Shown: piece after piece, positions 55,702 to 64,000 of the stretch
Layout: each line of letters starts with the position of its first letter
Numbering within the stretch: position 1 is the stretch's first letter
DNA from: Monosiga brevicollis MX1
Taxonomy: Eukaryota > Opisthokonta > Choanoflagellata > Craspedida > Salpingoecidae
Reading direction: 5' to 3'
Assembly: GCF_000002865.3 (NCBI RefSeq)
Contig: NW_001865039.1
Location: 1,964,438 to 2,028,437 of the forward strand
DNA: 64,000 nt
The notes under the pieces: generated by a model
Told to the model about the DNA's origin: nothing
What the model saw: only the letters and a program-made list of their open reading frames with translations
The model's database searches: none
Position numbers and translations under genes: made by a program

Positions 55702-58700
55702 CTTGACGAGAAGCCAACACGCTATACCTCGACCCGCAGCTCCTCGACGCGAACAAGATTGAGAATCATGTTGTAGGTCAGGCGGAAACGCGATTCCAAT
55801 TTTGTCGGCTTGCCCAGCATCATGCTGTGAAGCACCGAGCGATCAGGCACGTCCCCCTACCAGGATAATCAATGCCAATACCACAATGAGCTGACACTCA
55901 GCCAGGACTGCAAAGTTCATCACCATTCATCAACAGTCTCGAAAGAAAGCTCGATCGTCACCTTGCAAATGATGATGACAGTGCCTGTCTGATCCAGGCC
56001 ACGCCGACCAGCGCGACCAGCCATCTGGATGTACTCGCCTAGACGCCGGAGGCGGGGAGGGTCAAGTTACAGTTTGTCGGAAGTATATCAAGCCTCCTCT
56101 GAGTCAAAGAGTATCGTCGCAGGATAAGCAACAACCTCTGACACCCTGCCAGCAATCTTACCAGCCATTAACGAGCGCTTGTCTTGACCATCCCATTTAC
56201 TGACGGCATCAAACACCACGCAGCGCGCCGGCATGTTCACACCCATGGCAAAGGTCTCAGTCGCAAACAACACCTGTGCAAAATATGCGCATTGGTTCCA
56301 TCGCAAAAGCAATGTAAGACTCAAGTTTGAATAGCCTGGCATGAAAGCTGGAGGTTGAAATGATCTACACTTGCCTTGACCAGACCTTGGGCAAAAAGCA
56401 TCTCCACAACTTCTTTCATGATGGGCAGCAGGCCGCCATGATGGACACCCACGCCGCGCTGCAAAAGATCGCGCATCCGAGTCACCTGGGGTAGGTCACG
56501 ATCGGTCCCCGCCAATCGATTCACAGAACGACGAAAGAAGTGTTGAATCAAATTCTTTTCCTCGGGAGACGTCAGATCGAGCGATCGCACGGCATCGGCA
56601 TTCTGCGCATGGATAGCCATGATTAGTAAGAGGCAGAAGTCTTCATGCCAACCCATGCAGAACGACACAGCGGAGGCCGTTGAGGGTAATCGTACGTCTT
56701 CGCAGCGCTTTTTCGAAAAGGTAAAGATGACACAGGGCTGCAAGTCTTTGTTCTTAAGCACTCGAACAAGGGTTTGATACAGTTGTTTGTCGCTGCCACG
56801 GTTGTATGTAGAGCGTTAGAATGTGGTGATGCCCCGGGCTTGGGAGCGCCAGCGTGCGCAGGTCCATCCAACAAACCTGTGTCCCCATCCCTTGTCACGA
56901 GATTTTGGCCCAAAGTTGTCACGATGCGAATTTTTGCCTGATTTTTTGGCCTTCTTGCTCTCGAGGGCTTTTTTGTAACCCTGGGAATTCGTGCCGACAA
57001 ATGGGGTGAGTTACCCGCACTTTGCTCCCACCAGAAGCGATTGAAAGAAGCGATACAGACCAGTTCCTCAAACTGCTTGGAGGCATTAACAATCTTGTAA
57101 AAATGCTCCGTGGCGTTGACTTCATTGCCAGTGTACAAAAAGTGCTCCAGGGGGACGGGGCGTTTAGCCGTACTGTGAGATTGATTCATCGTGTAGGGAG
57201 AAAATGAAAATAAGCAGAAGTAGGCTCGAGAAGTAGGCACTCCCAAGCGTCGTGCACACATTTTGAAGCCTGGCTCTGCTTCAAGGGGCCAGGCACAGAA
57301 ACTGGTCAACATGACTGCTTGTGCAGAAGAGGCGATGACTGCCACGCACCTGATTACATGTATTTGACGCTTCTTGGTCCGACCCACCCAGTCGGCAAAT
57401 TGAAAGGTGTTGGGAACGGTCGCCGAGAGCATGACAATGTTGATATGATCTGGCAACATGATGATGACCTCTTCCCAGACCACACCGCGATCACTGTCAT
57501 TGATGTAGTGAATCTCGTCAAAGATGACCCACTCAACATCACGAATCAGGTCAGCCCCCTAACACACAACGCACAAGAGCGTGGTAAGCTAGAAAAAAGA
57601 AAAAAAAAACAGCGGGGAAAAAGAAAAAAAAAGAGGAAAAACATTTTGCAGGACCTTCATTTTGCACGTACACGATAGAGCATGGAGCGAAGGATTTCAG
57701 TGGTCATAATCAAGCAGGCGGCTGCCGGCTTGATCTGCACGTCGCCGGTCAAGAGACCCACATCCTCAAACCGATCCCGAAAGTCACGATACTGTCAAAG
57801 AGGGCATGACGCCAGGACGCACGCGGCATCACAATTAGAGGGACGCTGGCGCAGCTAGCGAGGCTACCAGCCGTCAGCTATCGCAGGAGCATGATGGTGC
57901 CACACGACGCACTTTCTGATTTGAGAGGGCCTTGATGGGGCTGGTGTAGATGCAGCGCGTCATGTGCTTTTGGCAAAGCGCAATCGCATACTCAGCAACC
58001 ACCGTCTTACCCGCTGAAGTATGTGCCGCGACAAAGACTGACTCGTGCTGCTCCATGCGGACGACAGCCTGAGTGCCAAGGACAAGCCCCAACAAGAGCC
58101 ATACCGTGATATCTTATTAGTTCTGGAGGAGGGCACGACAGTCAGTTGCATCACCTGCGCCAGACCCTGACCTGCTTTTGAAAAGTGTCCAATTCAAAGG
58201 GCCAAGTGTAAGCAGGGTCGGGCACTTGATCAGCAAAGTCTTTGACCTGAGAAGCCCCGTCATGATGGTCAGATACAAGTAGATGAGAGAGTATCGAGAG
58301 CGATCTCGTCAAGACTGGCTTCGGAAGTATCTGTTTGCCCCACCAAACGCACCGGATCGTCCGAGGGCACTTCGATGGCATAGACCTTGCGCTCCTTGGC
58401 CTACGTGGAGAAAAAAAAAACACGGCGTGACAATTTTATGGGCGTGGCCGCATGCTCAATAGAAAAGGATCTGAGCCAGTCCGAGAGTGGCTCGTAGAAT
58501 CTGTAAACGGCGTTTTACCTTGGGCTTTGGTATCGTTGTCGTCGTGGAGGTGGAGAGGAGAGCATCAAAGTCCTCGCTTGCAGCGGCGGCTTCAGGTTCA
58601 AGTACGGAAGGCGGCGTGGCCTCTGGCTCAGTTGTGTCGTTTTGAGCCTGCTCTGAGCTCGACTGCGCCTGAGCAAGTGCACTGGCTTGCAGCGAGCGGA

Positions 58701-59830
58701 GTTGAGCAATGCCTTCATCCAGGGACTGGATCCGATATCGAGCCAGCATGTCCGAGGCTTAACGGCACACGGAGACATGAGAGGTAATAAAGATAAATCA
58801 GGCGGGGGGGAAGGGCACAAAACCAGATCAGAGGGCAAGGAATAGCCAGGCGTAGTGATGAGCCAGCCGTCCAGTCAAGGTACTACGCTGAGACTGACCC
58901 GAGGTCGTGAGCTGCGGTAGAACCAAGTCCTCATCCTTGAACAACAGCTCAAAAGTCGGAAGAGTCTGCGTACGGAAGAAGCGATGGTCAACATGAGCCT
59001 AGCTCGCATAGATTGTAGTGACTGCATGGCTTGAGACATGGTACAAGGCCGGGAAAGGTTCCATACCGGTCCATTTTGCAGAGCCACAAAGGGCTGCGGG
59101 TCGACGGCTGTGGAATCAGCACCAGGTGCAGTCTGAGCATGGGATTTAATCTTGGTCGGGGCCAGGCCGCCAGGTTGGAAGGGCTTGTGCAGAGTGGAGC
59201 CAAACGTCAAGTTACTGCTCTTGTCGATTGTGCGTTGCAAGCTGAGCGAAGTTCGAGCCGTGCCCGCCTCTTGACTGCCGCCGAGCTCTGTGAAACCTGC
59301 AGGTCGAAGCGTCAGCTCATCTTGAACCGGGACAAGGCGTCGCTCCACCGGCCGCGGGTGGTTTGCAAGCAAAGCAAGCGGATTCAGTTCGGGATCCCAA
59401 TAACGCCGAGCCTGGGCAAAAACAAGAGGTGAATTCATCGGAACATGTGTGAGAGAGAGCAGGCGCCGCATACGAACGAGACGGCTCGCCCGCTCGTTGT
59501 AGACACTCACAAGCTGAGGGTCATGTATACGCAGGTTGGCAGTGTTGAGAACGATGTCTTGAGCAACCGTGGCCCGAACTTGGTCCTGCTCCAAGCGCGC
59601 AGCACTCGGCAATCCCAGTGGAGTCGTTTGCAGAGCTTGTTCAAGCTGATGAAACACCCAGTTTAGAGACCGTCAGCCATGGACCCTCAACCAAGCACTA
59701 CACCGCAGTCCAAAACCGCCCGCCGCTTTCGAAACTCTACCTGCGAATCAGACACCACTTGCGGCACCACTGCGCCATGAATGCCGACAGGCGTCAGCCT
59801 CAACCTCGGTTCACCCCCACTACTGCTCAT
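52835..59830 (-). CDS. SKIC2: SKI2 (SKIV2L) DExH RNA helicase of the SKI complex
   Basis: RNA helicase that feeds mRNA to the cytoplasmic exosome with SKI3 and SKI8. ATG at 59830 ([17 protein letters not shown]). Exon 1 ends SDSQ and joins [14 protein letters not shown] in phase. About 20 short exons follow: [16 protein letters not shown] (SKI2-type N-terminus), [29 protein letters not shown] (motif I, near 58040-57980), [29 protein letters not shown] (motif II, near 57510), [69 protein letters not shown] and [16 protein letters not shown] (motif VI, near 56035-55985). The C-terminal helical part ends [15 protein letters not shown] and [12 protein letters not shown], matching SKIV2L and not MTR4. 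Exon borders in the arch region (55900-53700) are approximate. Confidence 0.92.
53361..53396. repeat. CA microsatellite in SKI2 intron
   Basis: (CA)n within the region between the last coding blocks of the helicase gene. Confidence 0.9.
55647..55700. repeat. CA microsatellite in SKI2 intron
   Basis: (CA)n of about 27 units inside the helicase gene. Confidence 0.95.
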
Positions 59831-59856
59831 GTCGCTGGTTTTGAATCCCGTTTTGC

Positions 59857-59939
<83 letters not shown>

Positions 59940-59989
59940 NNNNNNNNNNNNNNNNNNNNNNNNNNNNNNNNNNNNNNNNNNNNNNNNNN

Positions 59990-60087
<98 letters not shown>

Positions 60088-60293
60088 CGCTCCCTCCTTT
60101 GTCTTTTGTCTTTTTTGTCTTTCTCACTCTCTGCTCGGTCTGGCTTCTGGCTTGAATGATGGCTCAGTGGTCGGCTGAACGAAAGGAATAGGCTTTGAGT
60201 GCGGATGAGAGGTCTGATTGTGGGTGTAGTGGCTGTATTGATCGAAAAAGTTAAACATGTTAATTCAGTGGTGGGCTTTGACTCAACCCCTAT
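59831..60293. repeat. Compound GA/GT/CT microsatellite with 50-bp assembly gap
   Basis: (GA)n from about 59861, (GT)n from 59891 to 59939, a run of N at 59940-59989, then (CT)n to 60082. It lies just upstream of the SKI2 start codon and downstream of TAF8. The true length is unknown. The remainder, to 60293, shows nothing recognisable. Confidence 0.95.
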
Positions 60294-63228
60294 TTAGCTG
60301 AGAATAAGGTCGTCCTCGTTGGGATAGTCGACCTCGACCTCCAATCGCGCGCGGTGCGCTGCATCTGCTTCGCGATCATCCTCGAAATTCAAAATGTTAC
60401 TCAGGGTGAATTCATTGTCTTGGCCCTCCTCTTCCTCAACGTCTACACAGGTGAGAACAAAAACATAAACAAGGCCTCGTGAGGGTGGCGGCTCCCAGGC
60501 GGCCACAGATCAAAACTGGTGCGGAGGGCAATGCAAGGGAGCTGACCAAGAGACACATTCTCGTTGACAAGAATGGCTGCGTAGGGTCGAAGGGCGTTGG
60601 CACAGCCCAAGTGAGCAGTAAAAGACTTGGTCCCTGTTGCGCGAAGTCGCGTCGAGGCTTTGAGCTCGATCAATGTCTCCTTGCTGGGCAACAGTAAGGT
60701 CCTGCACGGAAGAATAAAACAAGAACATGATATATCCACACACACGCAGATAAGCACGCGCCAACCAATACCATATCGTATAGACGATGGGCAAGCAGGA
60801 AATGAGCCACCACTAGCTTAGCAGGCTGGGGCCTACGTGGCAACTACCCAACTGCTGTGAGACTGACCGGACAAGGCTGGCTTGTGCATGGTGGACACCT
60901 GCGGCCCGACGCATGCGGTAGCGAATGTACGACTGCTCAGCAGGTTGATACAGCTAGTTTCCACAAGCAAAGAAGCAAGGACAATCCGATGAAGCTCAGC
61001 TTTGACGCAACAAGAGTAACCATCACCATGCGTCTGTTCCAAAGACATACGCTAGTACGGGCAAAGGTGTGCGGTTCAGGAAAATCGGGTAGGAAATCGG
61101 GCAGATGTGCTGGCTTGGGTACCCGGAGAGACTCATCATTAAGGACCTAAGCGTAGACAGGATGTTAGCAACTGGAGCATGCTACGAGTGCTAAGATCCA
61201 ACATCCATTCCCACAGAGGCCCGCCTACTTTAGGGATTGTCTGTGGGACAGGCAATGGTAGCTCCACTTCATCCGCTGCGGCGGTCATGATGGGTGCCGC
61301 CTCTTCAGACTTGGCTACAGGCACAAGAGACAATGGTGGATTAAGCCAGGCATGATTTGATGCTTTGTGGGAAAAAATGAAAAAGAGAAAAAAAACAAGT
61401 GTGTGTGTATGCGTGTGTGTGTGTGCGTCGGGAGTGGGAGAGAAGAAGCCCGGGCCGGCCCCGGTGCCCCATGGAGCACGTACCACAGGCTTGAAAGCGC
61501 TGCAGATAAGCAAAGAGGGCCTCTGGAGACAGGTCGGCGTTGTCTAAAGAGCAGTGACGTGGCAGAAAGGAAAGTCAAACTGACGCTTGTCAACATGCGC
61601 CCACAAGCCCTAAAACTGCGTTTGCACAAGTAGAATGAAAGGAACGCACGCAGAAAGCGGAGGGCCATAAGAATGTCGTATTCCGATACTTGGCAACGAC
61701 TAGCATTTTGACTGAGGCCGAGGCTATGGCCGGCAAGTGTCTGTCAACCGCAGGCAATGCGTGAGAAGTGTGGCCCGCGTTTTCAGCAACAAAAGCTTCA
61801 TCTTCTCACTGCCACTGGGCGAGAAGCGCAGGGTGCCAGACTCGAGTAAGGACGTACGTATATGAACTTCTCTACAGCCTCACCCAGGGCACCAAGGGCA
61901 TCGGCACGCCCCGTTGGCTGGATCGGTTCTGACGCAATGGGGCTTGCTGCAGCAGATGTGACCTGGTCTGCGTCTTTCACCTCCAGGGACGATTGTTGGA
62001 CCGAGTCTGAGTCATTCGGCTCGAGGGACGACTGTTTTGCTGTTGCCTCGCTTGCGATTGTCTCCGACACCCCAGCAATAGGTTCCGATTTGACTTCACT
62101 TGGTGCAGCCAGTTCCTGTGGTGCGCTTGGATTGGCATTGACACCACTGGGCCCATCAGACAGTGTCTGTGGGGCTGCAGTCTCGTCATCTTTTGGAGAT
62201 GCGGCCTTGGTAGCTGTTGGCGAAGATGCGGCCTTGGTAGCTGTTGGCGAAGATGCGGCCTTGCCATCCGTGTTCGCGGTGGCTGAAGGAGTTGGCGAGG
62301 TCTGAAGAGGGTTTGTGCTAGCGACCGGACCCTCTGGCGCGGCTGGTTTGCTCGAGTCTGTTGCGTCCAAAGCCGTGGTCGTGGTTGCTTGAGTGTCGCC
62401 AGACGGAACAACATCTGCCGAGACTTCTGCTTTTGCAGGGCTCTCAACAATCGCCTCGTCCTTGACTGACGGTTGCGAATCGGTGGTACTCGCGCCAACA
62501 CCAACTTGAGCCGAGCTCTCTGGCATTGCTTTGTCGGTGTTGACCGGCTCTGACTGGCTCGCCTCAGCGGCAGGTTGAGTAGGAACTGCAGGCTTTGCAA
62601 CTTCTTCACGAGCACCCTCGGCAACTGGGTGTGGGGTGGTTTCTGACTCGGGTCCATGGTGCGCCACAGGCGCCGTTGGGGCAGGCGGCGCCGCAGTTGG
62701 CGCAGAGAGAACGGCCGCAGCAGTCGTCGGCACGGAAGAAGTGCGCATGTAAGCGTGTCCGGGCATCATGGACGTTGACCTGGCAGTTCGAGCAGGGTTG
62801 GAAGGCAGCTTGCCGTAGGGATCATCGGGCATGTGCGGCGCAGGTACGCTTGGTATTGAGGGTGGGCCGTTCGTAGGGGTGGATGGAGTGGTGGCTGTGC
62901 TCTGGACCGTCATGAGCTTGCTTCGTTTGGCCGGTGCGTTGGCGTCGCCAGAGCCCACATTGTCGTCAGTATCCACATCCGACTGCGCATCCTGGGCACG
63001 CTTGGCGGCACCCTGACGCAGCGCGCCCAAGCGGTGCAAAGGATCCAGAGCCATGACCAAGGGAGCACCGGGGAAAGCGCACCGAGCATTGGTGGCCACG
63101 GTAGTTGCGGGAGTCGCCTCTGCCCAAACATCAGCAAAGCCAACATCCATCAAAACAGACGCAATGGCACCCCTCAACAAGTTTTGCGCCTTTTGCCCCC
63201 GCGGCAGAGTGGCCGGCACCGCCGCCAT
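60294..63228 (-). CDS. TAF8: TAF8, TFIID subunit with interrupted histone fold
   Basis: Histone-fold subunit of TFIID that pairs with TAF10. ATG at 63228. The long first exon begins KAQNLLRGAIASVLMDVGFA (helix 1, like LQVVVSSLLTEAGFE), runs through nearly 400 Ala/Ser/Thr/Pro residues with SSPTATKAA repeats, then DALGALGEAVEKFIY (helix 2). Later exons give RCQVSEYDILMALRFL (helix 3), HNADLSPEALFAYLQRFQ, and the diagnostic TAF8 C-terminal block PKPAHLPDFLPDFPEPHTF, ARTS|LYQPAEQSYIRYRMRRAA, and TRLRATGTKSFTAHLGCANA. The last exon is acidic (EEEEGQDNEF) and ends at TAA 60294-60296. The junction into the exon near 60700 did not resolve in phase, so one exon border there is wrong or missing. Confidence 0.8.
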
Positions 63229-63339
63229 TGCTCCGGTCAATCACGACGAGACGACACTGAGCGCATTCAACACGAACGCACACACACACACACTACGACG
63301 ATGAAGAAAAAAAAAGAGAAGAGAGAGAGGCAGAGAGAC

Positions 63340-63370
<31 letters not shown>

Positions 63371-64000
63371 CAGAGAGAGATATTACGAGAGAGACATGAA
63401 ACACAGAGAGGAGACCGAAAAAGAACGAGAACAAAAGACGAGTTCTCAAAAAAAAAAAAAGATAAGGAAGGCCAACAGCACCATGTATTCCCATCTGGTC
63501 ACCCACGATAGTACTAGCATGGCCCAACATGGCTTAACTGCGGCGATCGGACGAGAGCCGGTGTATTCCATGTGGTATGACCGTTGGCGACATCTGCTCG
63601 GCTTAAAACTGCATACAAACTTCAACAAGGCGAAGAGTGCACCTTGAACGAGCCAAAGTGTGACTGTTGTTAGTGTATCGTAGATCGCCTTGGTGATTCA
63701 AGTGTGTGTGTGTGTGTGTGTGTGTGTGACTTTTTTGGTCGTTTTGCTTGATTGACGTGTGTGTGTGTGAGTGAATTGAAAAATTGAAAAATTGAGGTGA
63801 GCGAGCACACGGCGGCCGGGTCGGATCGGAGAGGCGGAAGGAGGAAGGCGGTGGGGCAGCAGCTAGGGAGTTGAACCAGTGCGGTGTGATAGTGTTGCTA
63901 TCTTGTCGAGAAGGCCAAGCACCTTGCCAAGCCGGGCTGCCCTGGGTTGGGAGACGGAGCGCAGCAAGGGCTGCATTGGGGAGGGGGCCAATCTTGGACT
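63229..64000. other. Intergenic, purine-rich, no gene supported
   Basis: Upstream of TAF8: CA repeat at 63280-63296, degenerate (GACAGAGA)n-type purine tract at 63310-63430, and short (GT)n at 63701-63728. A plus frame of about 80 codons near 63396-63647 has no features. The last 200 bases are GC-rich without a recognisable gene. Confidence 0.5.

Overview
This is nuclear DNA from a unicellular holozoan, most likely a choanoflagellate of the Monosiga type (inference). Three things point that way. Genes are packed 0.2-1 kb apart, with many short GT-AG introns of about 65-200 bp. Animal-type genes occur (an ADAM17-like sheddase, heparanase, a SAMTOR homologue, a large-ectodomain seven-helix receptor). 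Long dinucleotide microsatellites are frequent. I read exon structures by eye from splice sites and reading phase and ran no search.

Layout. 1-4208 (-): LRR receptor kinase, cut by the window edge. 5244-5705 (-): small three-exon gene. 6312-9493 (+): VPS45. 9988-11272 (+): PARP-like ADP-ribosyltransferase. 11576-13668 (-): heparanase. 14434-16070 (-): BMT2/SAMTOR. 16303-20867 (-): putative seven-helix receptor with propeller-like ectodomain. 20870-22238 (+): extracellular-repeat reading frame that abuts it head to head. 22928-25486 (+): MEAK7/TLDc. 25804-27419 (+): di-N-acetylchitobiase. 27669-30090 (+): purple acid phosphatase. 30355-31507 (-): RPL6. 32533-44050 (+): GTF3C1. 44428-46967 (-): family A DNA polymerase of the nu/theta type. 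47479-47802 (-): 71-residue RING-like protein. 48023-51899 (-): ADAM17. 52835-59830 (-): SKI2 helicase. 60294-63228 (-): TAF8.

The genes form no operon or obvious single pathway. Themes recur: membrane signalling and shedding (receptor kinase, seven-helix receptor, ADAM17), lysosomal or secreted hydrolases (heparanase, chitobiase, acid phosphatase), mTOR-linked proteins (SAMTOR, MEAK7 homologues), and core gene expression (RPL6, TFIIIC, TFIID, SKI complex).

Most unusual points: the TAF8 histone fold appears to be split by a low-complexity insertion of nearly 400 residues; two extracellular-protein frames start back to back 3 bp apart on a small inverted repeat; three otherwise good genes each show one single-base frame change, two of them at homopolymers, which suggests draft-assembly errors; the polymerase has HDQ instead of HDE in motif C; and the receptor kinase has Ala where the conserved Asp of subdomain IX is expected. 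I saw no mobile element, retroviral relic, CRISPR array or rRNA, and no tRNA I could support.
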